From positions 1 through 35,104 of the forward strand of contig NZ_JAGIKV010000041.1 of NCBI RefSeq assembly GCF_017874615.1: DNA of 35,104 nt. The letters run 5' to 3'. The position numbers were made by a program, and so were the translations under genes. This DNA comes from Paenibacillus xylanexedens (GTDB lineage Bacteria; Bacillota; Bacilli; Paenibacillales; Paenibacillaceae). Within the stretch, counting starts at the first letter, position 1. Each line of letters opens with the position of its first letter. Positions 15,861 through 25,800 of this stretch are shown piece after piece. The notes under the pieces are model-generated. The model did not search any database, had not been told where the DNA came from, and saw only the letters and a program-made list of their open reading frames with translations.

Positions 15861-18287
15861 CTAATCATTCATTTCATCAACAGCAGTCTTACCAGCGATT
15901 CGCCCAAAAGTAAAGATATCCGTCAAGGCATTACCGCCTAAACGGTTGCCTGCATGTATACCTCCTGCAACTTCCCCAGCGGCATACAGATGTGCAATCG
16001 GCTGACCGTTTTCATCCAATACGCGAGTTTGGGTGTCGATCTTGATACCACCCATGGTATGGTGAACCGCAGGTTTTCTAGGCGTAGCATAGAATGGAGA
16101 CTTCTCGACTTTTAAGCTAAACGTATCCTTATGGAACTCCGGATCAAAGCCGGCATCCACATATGAGTTATACTTATCAATCGTATTTCTAAGAACTTCA
16201 GGTTCCATATTGATTTTCACGGCCAGTTCTTCTATTGTATCGGCTCTGAACAAGGTACCTGCTTCGGCTTGAAGGTCTATCTTTTCCTGGCTTGTGTTCG
16301 CTGCGGTTTTCTTGATCTCATCATCCGCAATCAGGTAAAATAAACTTCCCTGCTCGATAGCCGCTTTCGTTAAGACATCTCGTCCAGAGAATTCATTAAC
16401 AAAACGTTCTCCCTTTTTGTTAACAATGACAAAGTTTTCAGGCGGTACTTGCAGTCCACTGAAGAGCTCGCCCGTATCCGGGTCAGCTACCGGCATCATT
16501 TGAGTGAAGCCCATGCCTGTCAGCGCTGCTCCTGCACTCTTACCTAGCGATATTCCATCACCAGTCATCGCATAAGAATTTGTTGTTTTGATATCATCGT
16601 CAATATGGCTCCAGTACGTGTTGTATTCCTTTAGCATCTGTGTATTTGCACCAAAACCACCACTGGCAAGCACAACGGCTTTGGCATGAATGGTAATTTT
16701 CTGACCATTGACACCTGTTGCGATAACACCTGTTATTTTTCCATCTTCGATGATCAATTGTTTGACCGGGCTATCTGTAATAATTTTTCCTGAATACTCT
16801 TCTACATATTTGCTAAGTGCAATGATAAAGGCAGAGCCATAACTTTTGACAGGTTTATGGCCACGACGCCAAAGGGCACCCACTGGAGCAAATACGATAC
16901 TCTTATCATACTCAACCCCGATATCCTCAAGCCACGTTACACTTTCCAAGGCACGGTCTGTAAGTACTTTGACCAGATCATATTGTCCATAGATCATGCT
17001 CCCATTCAGGTCTGTACGTTTGCCCCCAAAATACGTTTGCATTCTGTGAAGAAGTGGGGAGTCGAATAAATAAGCCTTTTCTGTGCCGAACTTATCCTGA
17101 TACGCAGTAAACTCTTCTTTGAGTGCATGGAAATCATCTACATATTCTGGATGGATCAAGCTCTCATCGGTACTTAATAAATTCTCAATCGTCTGTCTTT
17201 CCCCTGGATTCTCAGTGAACTGTTGTTGCCATACAGGATCTGCAGCATTGACAGGACCACCTGAGCGGATCGTATTTCCCCCAACAGCAGGATATTTCTC
17301 AAGTACAATCGCACTTGCTCCTTGTTGTAAAGCTGTAGCAGCAGCACTGAGTCCTGCGCCACCTCCACCTACAACGACCACATCGCAAGTGTATTCTTCG
17401 TCATCTTTCATCTGGCTGCTAACAGGTTTTGGACGTCTTTTCAGGATGTCAGGATTCACTCCGGCAAGCTTAACCGCTTTGGCTACACCATTGATGACAG
17501 CATTACTGGTTTCAGAAGCACCTGAGAGAGCATCTACATTCAGCGTCTGTCCCTCAATAATTTTATTCGGAATTCTTACAAAAACAACATCGGCGATGCC
17601 TTCGGTTTCACCCTTCGAATCAATATCGATGCTTTCAATTCTATTTTCACTAAAGGATACCTTCATCGGAAGATTGCCACTGTGACCCATGGCATTGATC
17701 TCATACACACCGGGATTATAGGTAAACTCCTCTTCTTCGTTGAGCTGATTTGAAATTTTGGCAAACCGAAGGAACCGCAGGAAACATGTTTCCAGGAAAT
17801 CAATCGTTCCTTCATTGTTCAGGTTGCCTGATTCGTCAAATGCTTTATGTGCGCTGCCAAGCAAAAACTCATACCCTGGCATCACATTAGCTTCGACACC
17901 TGGTGCATCCAGAATTTGACGAAGATGCAGCTGTGCACGCGAGGAACCTTGTGTTCCCTGTGACGCACCAATGATCATGACGGGTTTTCCAGCCAGCGGA
18001 TGGATTTCAAAGCTCAACCATTCCAACAGGCTTTTAAGGGATGAAGGGATGGAATGGTTATATTCTGGAGTCGCAATAATGACACCATCACTTGCCATAA
18101 TTTTTTCATTAAACGATTGTATAATTGCACTGTTTGTTTGGTTATCGGACTGATTAAACATCGGAACATCTGTAATATCGAGGATTTCAATGGCTGCTCT
18201 GGACTCAAAATGCTTTTGTATGAATTGAAGCAGCTTGCGATTATACGATTTCTTTGCATTTGTGCCAACGATCGCTATGATTTTCAT
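15861..18287 (-). CDS. Three-domain flavoprotein ene-reductase (HcrB-like; FMN_red, FMN_bind, FAD_binding_2)
   Basis: The 808-residue protein lacks a signal peptide. Residues 1-180 are an NADPH-dependent FMN reductase domain (TPEYNHSIPSSLKSLLEW). Residues ~190-275 are an FMN_bind domain with the flavinylation motif DALSGAS (252-258), where Ser258 would carry FMN. Residues ~300-805 are a fumarate-reductase-like FAD domain (VVGGGGAG at 305-312, HHTMGG, GNRLGGNAL). The layout and the partner gene match HcrB, the hydroxycinnamate reductase of Lactiplantibacillus plantarum. Related cytoplasmic enzymes reduce fumarate, acrylate or urocanate. It lies 13 bp after the HcrA-like gene. ApbE, encoded across the divergent promoter, should attach the FMN. 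The acid substrate cannot be decided from sequence. Confidence 0.85.
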   Translation of the reverse strand: MKIIAIVGTNAKKSYNRKLLQFIQKHFESRAAIEILDITDVPMFNQSDNQTNSAIIQSFNEKIMASDGVIIATPEYNHSIPSSLKSLLEWLSFEIHPLAGKPVMIIGASQGTQGSSRAQLHLRQILDAPGVEANVMPGYEFLLGSAHKAFDESGNLNNEGTIDFLETCFLRFLRFAKISNQLNEEEEFTYNPGVYEINAMGHSGNLPMKVSFSENRIESIDIDSKGETEGIADVVFVRIPNKIIEGQTLNVDALSGASETSNAVINGVAKAVKLAGVNPDILKRRPKPVSSQMKDDEEYTCDVVVVGGGGAGLSAAATALQQGASAIVLEKYPAVGGNTIRSGGPVNAADPVWQQQFTENPGERQTIENLLSTDESLIHPEYVDDFHALKEEFTAYQDKFGTEKAYLFDSPLLHRMQTYFGGKRTDLNGSMIYGQYDLVKVLTDRALESVTWLEDIGVEYDKSIVFAPVGALWRRGHKPVKSYGSAFIIALSKYVEEYSGKIITDSPVKQLIIEDGKITGVIATGVNGQKITIHAKAVVLASGGFGANTQMLKEYNTYWSHIDDDIKTTNSYAMTGDGISLGKSAGAALTGMGFTQMMPVADPDTGELFSGLQVPPENFVIVNKKGERFVNEFSGRDVLTKAAIEQGSLFYLIADDEIKKTAANTSQEKIDLQAEAGTLFRADTIEELAVKINMEPEVLRNTIDKYNSYVDAGFDPEFHKDTFSLKVEKSPFYATPRKPAVHHTMGGIKIDTQTRVLDENGQPIAHLYAAGEVAGGIHAGNRLGGNALTDIFTFGRIAGKTAVDEMND

Positions 18288-18300
18288 TGTGATTAGCCCC

Positions 18301-18915
18301 CTACTCTTGCCAGGAAAATTTTTTCGTTTTTTTCTTCAACGTCCTTTTTGATAACAGTTCCGTAGTGATCTCCGTAAACAAAACAAACTCATTGAAGATT
18401 TCGTCAAGCTCGGCCACTTTTTGAGCGTCAATAAGATTGCCACTGCTATCAAATGCACTCTGTGATTTTCCCAAAAGAAACTCGCTGCTAGGCATCATTC
18501 TCGCACCAAGCTCAGGCGAATCCAAAATTTGTCTAAGATGCGCTTGTGCCCTGGAAGAACCGAGTGCACCATGTGAAGCACCCACAATCAGAACAGGCTT
18601 GTCTTTCAAGGTTTGAGTGGTATAACTGATCCATTCAAGCGCACTTTTCAACACGGCAGGAATCGTATGATCATACTCAGGAGTAGCGATAATGACACCT
18701 TTCGCTTTAGAGATTTGATCTAATAAGTCTTGTACCTTCACAGGAATATCAACTTCAGCATCCTCTAATTCATCTTTTTCAATAAAGGCAGGCATATCCT
18801 TAATTTCAAACAAGTCAATCTGGGCTTCACTAGCAAAATGGTTTTGCATAAATTGAAGTAGCGTCCGGTTCGTTGACACATCCGAATTCGTGCCTACGAT
18901 AGCTAAATAGTTCAT
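18301..18915 (-). CDS. NADPH-dependent FMN reductase family protein (HcrA-like)
   Basis: From ATG 18915 (GAGGGG site) the protein has 204 residues. An upstream in-frame start at 18966 has no ribosome site. It is a flavodoxin-like FMN reductase (IVGTNSDVSTNRTLLQ, TPEYDHTIPAVLKSALEW, GASHGALGSSRAQAHLRQIL) and a clear paralogue of residues 1-180 of the next protein. The pair is ordered as hcrA-hcrB. It should pass electrons from NAD(P)H to the ene-reductase or form a complex with it. The C-terminus carries a Lys-rich tail. Confidence 0.87.
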   Translation of the reverse strand: MNYLAIVGTNSDVSTNRTLLQFMQNHFASEAQIDLFEIKDMPAFIEKDELEDAEVDIPVKVQDLLDQISKAKGVIIATPEYDHTIPAVLKSALEWISYTTQTLKDKPVLIVGASHGALGSSRAQAHLRQILDSPELGARMMPSSEFLLGKSQSAFDSSGNLIDAQKVAELDEIFNEFVLFTEITTELLSKRTLKKKTKKFSWQE

Positions 18916-19009
18916 CGTAATCCCCTCTCTGTCATTCGAGATGATGTTCGTTACTGTCATGCTCAATCTTTCGGCCTAACTCTAACATATCAAAGCTCAA
19001 ATGATCTAA

Positions 19010-19048
19010 TAGTTATTCATTGCAGTTTGATAACTAATTTGTTATAAT
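19010..19048 (+). promoter_or_regulatory. lysR promoter with overlapping inverted repeat
   Basis: TTGCAG (19020-19025), 17 bp and TATAAT (19043-19048) make a near-ideal sigma-A promoter for lysR-apbE. TAGTTAT (19010-19016) and ATAACTA (19030-19036) are perfect 7-bp inverted arms spanning the -35 box. GATAAC/GTTAT arms overlap it further down. This is the likely LysR binding region serving both the divergent ene-reductase operon and lysR itself. Confidence 0.7.
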
Positions 19049-19095
19049 CACCTCAAATTCAAAGTTTGTTACTTTTTTCACAAAGGGTGAGGGAC

Positions 19096-20025
19096 ATGTC
19101 TAAGTTAGGATCTCAAGATATCTTGTGTTACATTGACAGCCTATTAAAATACAGCAACTATAGCAGGGCTGCACAATCCCTTTACATATCTCAGCCCTAC
19201 CTCACAAAGGTTATCAAGAAAATTGAAAGTGAGTTGGGCTGTGAGCTAATCACTCGCAACAAACTTCCGTACCGATTAACCGAGCAGGGGAAAATATATT
19301 ATCAATACCTAACGTCACTCGAACATAGCTACGCGAAGCTTATAAGGGAAATCTCATATGTATCGGATATGGACAATAAAGTGTTACGGATCGGCATTCT
19401 TCCGAGCCTCGGTGTGTACTTAACGCCCCTTTTTTTACCAGATTTTCTGGAGCTTCATCCTGCTTATAAAATTAATCTTGTCGAGGATTTACCTGAAAAA
19501 AATGAGAAACGTCTCCAAAATAATGAGCTGGACTTCTGGATCGGGCAAAATTCAAGCAGTATCTCCCCTAACTTGAACTCGTTTAACTGGGGCAGGCACA
19601 GTTACCAGGCCATCATTCCGCGTTGCTGCGAATTATATCAAGAGAATGTTGCAGTCATCCCGGAGGGCACGATTGAGATCAGCACCATTTTGAATCAAAA
19701 GCTTATTCTAACGTCCAAGGGTTCGGCAATCCGAAAACAGATTGATCAATTGCTCAGTGTCTACAAGGTACAGCCCAATATCGTTATGGAAAGTAATGAA
19801 ATCTACACTGTACTGAAGCTGGCAAAGCATAATTTAGGTCTGACCTTTGTGCCTGAAAGTATCCATATCAAGGAGTGCCCTTCGGAATACAACATCTATC
19901 CAATCCCTATAGAGAAGATGAGTCTGGATTATTTTATAGCCCATCATGGAGCAAAAAAGCTGAATAGCGTGGATCATGACCTCATCCATACTTTTCTCAA
20001 TCACGGACAACAATGTGCAATATAG
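19096..20025 (+). CDS. LysR family regulator, divergent from the ene-reductase genes
   Basis: The start is set at ATG 19096, after GGTGAGGG. A TTG 30 bp upstream also opens the frame but has no site. The protein has 309 residues. The winged helix-turn-helix lies at about residues 5-65 (SNYSRAAQSLYISQPYLTKVIKKIE). A periplasmic-binding-like effector domain covers about 90-300. Divergent orientation and a shared operator region fit a LysR activator of the hcrAB-like operon, as HcrR is in L. plantarum. The inducer is presumably the unsaturated acid. Stop and downstream apbE start are 9 bp apart. Confidence 0.9.
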   Translation: MSKLGSQDILCYIDSLLKYSNYSRAAQSLYISQPYLTKVIKKIESELGCELITRNKLPYRLTEQGKIYYQYLTSLEHSYAKLIREISYVSDMDNKVLRIGILPSLGVYLTPLFLPDFLELHPAYKINLVEDLPEKNEKRLQNNELDFWIGQNSSSISPNLNSFNWGRHSYQAIIPRCCELYQENVAVIPEGTIEISTILNQKLILTSKGSAIRKQIDQLLSVYKVQPNIVMESNEIYTVLKLAKHNLGLTFVPESIHIKECPSEYNIYPIPIEKMSLDYFIAHHGAKKLNSVDHDLIHTFLNHGQQCAI

Positions 20026-20034
20026 GAGGCTATC

Positions 20035-20973
20035 ATGAAACCTTTTACGAGAACGATACCACTCATGGGAACGAACATTTCCCTCTATATCGAGGGGACA
20101 GATGCTGAAGAGCTTGCCGAGGAAGCAGTGAATATGCTCATCCGTTATGAACAAGTGTTTAGTGCCAACAGTGAGCACTCGCAGCTTGCCATGCTAAAAA
20201 AAGAAGCCGCATCACATCCGCTTAGAGTAGACAAGGAACTGTATGATCTTATAAAGATAGGCAAAGAACACAGCCTGAATAAAGATTCATTTTTAAATAT
20301 TGCTATAGGGCCTTTGATCAAATTGTGGAGAATTGGTTTTCGCGAGGCACATGTGCCGGAGGATACCGAGATTAAAGCAGTGCTGGAGCTCTTGAATCCG
20401 GAGCATATACAGCTTGACGATGAGCTGCAAACGGTCCATTTATTCAAAAAAGGCATGGAAATCGACCTTGGAGCGATTGCTAAAGGTTACTTTGCTGATC
20501 AAGTGATGTCATTTTTCAAGAAAAATGGAGCTGCATCAGCTATGGTTGATATGGGCGGCAATGTTCTGGTTCATGGCGATTCTCCCACCGGGTCCAGTCA
20601 CTGGAAAGTTGGAATCCAAAACCCCTTTTTACCTAGAGGAAATGCAGCAGCACTCGTTAGTATACGGGAGCAATCCGTTGTTACATCAGGAATATACGAG
20701 AGAGTTTTAGAGAAGGAAGGGAGTCAGTACCATCATATATTTAACAGCAGAACAGGCTATCCAATCGAAAGTAATATCGCTTCTTTAACGATTATTGCGG
20801 ATCGATCGCTCGACTGCGATATATATACTACAGAATTATTTGGGTTAGATGCGGTCTCCATTATTCATAAAGTTAATAAATTGAAGGATATCGAGGCTGC
20901 CGTAATCACGACGGATGGAAATCTGGCCTATACAGATAATCTTAGAGGAAGAATTGAGCCCGTATTAAGGTAA
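20035..20973 (+). CDS. apbE: FAD:protein FMN transferase (ApbE), cytoplasmic form
   Basis: The 312-residue protein shows ApbE motifs in order: MGTNISLYIEG, YEQVFSANSEHSQL, GPLIKLWRIG, DLGAIAKGYFADQV, MVDMGGNVLVHG, the HHIFNSRTGYPI loop, and the metal and nucleotide end TTELFGLD. ApbE moves FMN from FAD to Thr or Ser in Dxx(S/T)GA(T/S) motifs. Many ApbE proteins are exported lipoproteins, but this one has no signal peptide. That fits a cytoplasmic target, the HcrB-like flavoprotein with DALSGAS encoded across the promoter. TAGGAGG at the end of lysR is its ribosome site, so the two are co-transcribed. Confidence 0.92.
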   Translation: MKPFTRTIPLMGTNISLYIEGTDAEELAEEAVNMLIRYEQVFSANSEHSQLAMLKKEAASHPLRVDKELYDLIKIGKEHSLNKDSFLNIAIGPLIKLWRIGFREAHVPEDTEIKAVLELLNPEHIQLDDELQTVHLFKKGMEIDLGAIAKGYFADQVMSFFKKNGAASAMVDMGGNVLVHGDSPTGSSHWKVGIQNPFLPRGNAAALVSIREQSVVTSGIYERVLEKEGSQYHHIFNSRTGYPIESNIASLTIIADRSLDCDIYTTELFGLDAVSIIHKVNKLKDIEAAVITTDGNLAYTDNLRGRIEPVLR

Positions 20974-21031
20974 AGTTAACAGCTACTTCTTTAATCCAGG
21001 ATCTAACGGCTTTTCCTGCTCACTGATTAAA

Positions 21032-21081
21032 CAGATAATAAAGTGGACGGAACAAGTTCTTCCGCCCAACTTTATTATCTG
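21032..21081. terminator. Bidirectional terminator between apbE and the GH43 gene
   Basis: CAGATAATAAAGT and ACTTTATTATCTG form perfect 13-bp arms. The inner GGACGGAA and TTCTTCCGCC pair further, leaving a short loop. It serves two convergent genes. The A/T-rich arms replace a classic T tract. Confidence 0.7.
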
Positions 21082-21117
21082 AGTGAATCAATAGCAACTG
21101 CCTTATACTTAACGTGT

Positions 21118-22866
21118 CTACATCAAACCCAACAAATTATAGATCATCACTACTGCTTCTGCACGGCTGGCATTCTTCTTCGGTGCAAACTCATCGTTAC
21201 CTACACCGTTTATGATGCCTGCTCCCTGGATTGTCTCTACCGCTTGCTTCGCATAACTTGCGATGTGTGCTTCATCCTTGAAGGCTGTAGCTTCACCACT
21301 TGCTAACGCCAGTTGCTTCATTTGGATCGCCTTGTATACCATAACCGCCATATCTTCTCGTGTAATGTTCTCATGAACTCCGAATCGTCCATCTGGTTTC
21401 CCGTTCACAATCCCCAGCTTCTGTGCGGTTGCGATATTTCCATGGTACCATTCTCCTTGCTTCACATCATTAAAACTTGTCGTTGCGCTCTCATCCGATA
21501 GTTCAAACATATTCATCAGCATGGTGATGAATTCTGCTCTTGTCACTTGACCATTCGGATTAAACTCGCCATCGCCTACACCCTTCACAATGCCTCTTGC
21601 TCCCAATGCTGAGATCGCATCCTTCACCCAGTCTTGGGTCACATCCTTAAAGCTCGTTGCAACATACGCTATCGTATACTTGCTTAGATACGTTGGCTTG
21701 AACTCTACTTTTCCTGTCGCTGCATTGTATTTACCATTCGTCACCACTCTTAGCGCTCCGTTGTCCTTCACATCGTATACGACGACGTTGTTTGGATTTT
21801 CGCCAGCCTTTAGTGTATATGGCAATTCAATCACGAGATCATCTCTGCCATCAAACTCTGTAAGTTTCTTACCATCCATCGTTAGCTCAATATCGTATAC
21901 GACCTCACCGTTCAGCTGAGCTTGTGCGCCAGCTGGCAGTTGATTAGCTGCAATTTTCTTAATCGACAATCCTAACGTTTTTCCCGCACTTGTTCCTGTT
22001 CCAAGCAATTCGGTTGCCACGGTTACAACTGCAGAGCCTGTGTTGATCTCAATGCGATCTACCGTAGAAGATCCACTTGTTAAGCGCGCATCTAATGCGA
22101 GCTCAATCGTTAGCCCGTTCAAGCTCTCATCAGCTTCAACTCGCATGTGTAACTTGCCGCCTGTCGTTTGATCAAGCGCACGCTTCACCGTATCCGCACT
22201 TAACTTCACTTTAGAAGCACCGCTCTCATTTACGACCGGCTTAATGTGTATTTGGCCGTTGTCCATGACCACTGGCTCATTTCCACCTGGAGCTGTTGGT
22301 ACTGTAGGTGCAGGAATGTTACCGTCACCGCCACCATTTCCATTACCACTGTTTGGTGCTTGTGGTGTTCCATCAACCAATGGTGTTACCGTTACCGTAG
22401 CGCTTGATGATAAACCACCATCCACTGTAGTTACTGTAATCCTTGCTGTTCCTGGTGCCACCGCTGTTACTTGACCTGTCGCACTTACAGTCGCTACAGC
22501 TGTATCGCTAGAGCTCCATGTTACTGCTTTTTTCGTTGCATTAGCTGGTGCTACCGTAGCTGTCAATTGCCCTGATTGACCTTCTACGATTGACAACGTC
22601 GGTTTGTCCAAGCTAATTCCGCTAACGGGTACGTTCTTCCCGTTGAGTGCATCATACTCACTTTGTGTAATTGGAATTACCGTTCCGTGACGCGGACTAG
22701 CTGGTAAGTTGTAGTTAGAAGATAATGTCCAGACACCTGATGCAAGATTTGTTGTCTCGAATGGAACATAACCTCTTCCACCAAACTCATCTACGAATAA
22801 ATACCATTTTTTTATCGGTATTCGATTTGAAGATCGTTGGACCCTCAACCCATTTGATGTTACCAA
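21118..22866 (-). CDS. 3' part of the split GH43/SLH gene: end of GH43 domain, Big_2, three SLH domains
   Basis: This 582-codon frame continues the upstream gene after a one-base shift at the A7 tract. True homology starts at about residue 19 (KKWYLFVDEFGGRGYVPFET). The preceding residues are out of frame, and no ribosome site was noted for the ATG. It holds the last part of the second GH43 propeller with RHGTVIPI. A bacterial Ig-like Big_2 domain (VSGISLDKPTLSIVEGQ) follows, then a Gly/Asn/Pro linker, a beta-rich domain often found before SLH repeats, and three SLH repeats (FKDVTQDWVKDAISALGARG and relatives). SLH repeats bind pyruvylated secondary cell-wall polymer. Without the frameshift the whole protein would have about 2682 residues. 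Confidence 0.8.
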   Translation of the reverse strand: MVTSNGLRVQRSSNRIPIKKWYLFVDEFGGRGYVPFETTNLASGVWTLSSNYNLPASPRHGTVIPITQSEYDALNGKNVPVSGISLDKPTLSIVEGQSGQLTATVAPANATKKAVTWSSSDTAVATVSATGQVTAVAPGTARITVTTVDGGLSSSATVTVTPLVDGTPQAPNSGNGNGGGDGNIPAPTVPTAPGGNEPVVMDNGQIHIKPVVNESGASKVKLSADTVKRALDQTTGGKLHMRVEADESLNGLTIELALDARLTSGSSTVDRIEINTGSAVVTVATELLGTGTSAGKTLGLSIKKIAANQLPAGAQAQLNGEVVYDIELTMDGKKLTEFDGRDDLVIELPYTLKAGENPNNVVVYDVKDNGALRVVTNGKYNAATGKVEFKPTYLSKYTIAYVATSFKDVTQDWVKDAISALGARGIVKGVGDGEFNPNGQVTRAEFITMLMNMFELSDESATTSFNDVKQGEWYHGNIATAQKLGIVNGKPDGRFGVHENITREDMAVMVYKAIQMKQLALASGEATAFKDEAHIASYAKQAVETIQGAGIINGVGNDEFAPKKNASRAEAVVMIYNLLGLM

Positions 22867-25800
22867 CGCCTTGATTAATCATCTTGAAGGTTGGATCTAA
22901 GATCGAGTCACCCACCTCTTGGAAGATCATCTTGCCAAATGGAGCAGAAGCTCCGTTGTTTTGCTCATCTTTCGTAAAGCGATACACTTTTCCTTCATGC
23001 TCAATCATCGTTGTATCAATGATTGAATATCCATAATCCAGATATACTTGCGGTTCAGTAAACGTATAGAAATCTCTTGTCTTGCTATACATCATTTTTT
23101 GATAAGCATCGCCTGTATGGGATGCGTCATCAAACATTCTTGATGCCCAAAATACGATATATTCACCCGTTGTGTTGTCGTACATAATTTCTGGTGCCCA
23201 TGTATTACCCGCTTCTTCCGGTGCAACCTCTACCATGCGTTGATCTGTCCAATTGACTAGATCATTCGATTCCCAAACCATAATGGAACGACTGCCCCAT
23301 GTCTGTGCTCTACCCCAGTTACCATTGCCGTTAATTTTCAGATCGGTAGCGATCATGTAGAACTTATCACCTTCAGGCGAACGAATAATGAACGGATCAC
23401 GTACCCCCTTCTCCCCTAAGGTAGAGGTCAATACAGGTTTACCATTATTCAATTCTCGCCAGTTCAACGGATCATTACCGTTACTTAGTGCAAAGTAAAC
23501 TTGCTCGCCTGTTGCAGTACCTTCTCCAGTGAAATATGTGAAAAAGTATCCCGCATATTTTTCATCAACAGGCAGTTCCTTCACCTTCGCAATAAATTCC
23601 TTCGTAGTGGATGCTGAATTTAATGTAATCTTAGCTGTAAGCTTCACGTCTACATTTCCACTACCGTGTGCCGGACGTTTTACTTCTCCAGTAACTGAAA
23701 CGACGTTCGGTTGAGCAGAAGCCCAAGTAATTGTTGTTCCGTATAGACCAGATGTTGGTAGTGCGATATGACCTCTTACATCATTAATGTTATGAACGAC
23801 TAGTGCTGCTTTTGCTTCATCTACAGAAGTGACATCGTTTGGCAATGCCTTAACCGTCAACTGAAAAGTTTTGTTAACTGTCTCTGTACCATCTGTAAAT
23901 ACTGCTGTTAACGTTACAACCTGATCACCTTTTGCGTTAGCTGGTCTAGTTACGGCACCTGTAGTTGAGATGACATTCCCCTTATCTGAAGTCCAGCTTA
24001 TTGTTGTGCCATAAGCACCTGATGTTGGCAATGTAACATTGCTTATAATCGCATCTTTTGATGCATTAGAAGCAAGAAGATCAACAATCGTTAATTTCTC
24101 TGTCGCAGCCGATACAAGCATGCCCTCCATTAAAGCAATCTTCTGATCCGAATGGGCCTTAAGTGATGTAATATCAGCCGCAGTCATAGCACCATCATAG
24201 ATTTGGAAGTCTGCAATCATACCACCGAAGTATGGATCAGCTGGATAGAATGACTTACCGATGGTTCCACTACTGCCTGAAGTATTTTTTATTTGTTCTA
24301 GTGTCATTCCATTCGTTGAGCCTGATGCAACAGCAACACCATCAATATACAGCGTTAGTGTACCTTCCGTGCCTGAAACAACAGTCGTAACTACTTTCCA
24401 TTCATTATTCTTTAAGCCCGTGGTAGAAGCTGAAGACTCATTATTCCAAGCATTCGTCGCGATACCAAGGCGAGCTAGACCGTTAGCGTTATAACGTGGT
24501 GTGAAATACGTATAGTGCGTATTATTGTTTGGTCTTCCTAATGCATATAACCACTCCGCAGCGTTTTTACCGCTCCAGTTCACAATGGATGAAACGGTCA
24601 TATCCGTTAATCCATCAACAACTCCTTGTGGTAGTTCTACATAAGAGTTAGTTGTGCCACCAGTAAAGCTTAGTACACCAGCATCTTGTGTACGAATCCA
24701 TTCTGCTTTAGACGGATTCATCCATTTTCCATTGAAGTTTCCTGTTTGGTCAATAACCGTCGCACCATCGATATCATTCATATCGTAGTGAAGAATGAGC
24801 TCTGCCCCAGATGGCTGCTCTACTGGAGGAGTAACGTCTTCATCAGCTAATGTTGCAATCTCTTCAACGGATAATGCACGATTATAGATACGGAAATCAT
24901 CAAATTTACCATCAAATAAACTATGAGAGCCGTTTCTCGATTTACCAATATAATTCATCGTTGTTTCCAGTAACATTCTCGGCTCAACGTTAAATGTCGA
25001 GCTACGTTTAACCTCTTGACCATTCACATACAATACGGCATCAAATTCATCCATTGTAATTGCAACATGCTGCCAAGTCTTCGTTGGTAATAGCCCGGAA
25101 TTTCTCACCGCATATTTATATTCTGATCCCAGTCGCGTGCTGTCATTGCTAAATTTCTCTGTAAAAGGTGTTACGACAGCAAACTCTAGACTACCTGTAT
25201 CACCTTGTGTGCTCAAGTACATGGTGTTGCGGTTAACCTGTCTGCCTGTGTCGGAAGCAAAATCAAATATTCTTTGATTTGCTTGATTCCTGTCCATTTG
25301 AACCCACGTAGAGAACGTAGCCTTCTCCAGATTCAAGGATTGAATCAAGTTATCTGGCAGCTTCAAATATCCTGTTGATCCATTAAGCTCTAGTGCACCA
25401 CCCGTTTTACCAATACGATCCTCTTCATTAATCGTTGCTCCACCTACGAGTGTTGCGTGATGACCATTACCAGAAATGTCATTTAACGTTGTACCACTCA
25501 CTGTATTTGCATCGAATGAGTAATGTACAACCGGGTCTGTTGATGGTGCTGGACCTTTCCATGCATACTTCTCTTGCAAAGTATCATACTCTGCACGTGA
25601 GATTGGAATTACCGTTCCGTGTCGTGGTCCTGGCGGCAGTGCATATTTATCACTACTTAATACATTGTTCATATATTGCGTGCTACTATCCAGATCTGTT
25701 GTATATCGGACATGATATGGCCATGAATCAAGGAACAGATACCATTTGTCTTTATTATTATCCTTAAAAATCGTTTGCCCTTCGTTGTTGCCATTATTTC

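Noticed and set aside
18967..19060. Possible minus-strand promoter for the ene-reductase operon (TTGAGC followed by AT-rich bases)
   Set aside because: No -10 box at a proper distance was convincing. A LysR-activated promoter may lack clear boxes, so it was not called.
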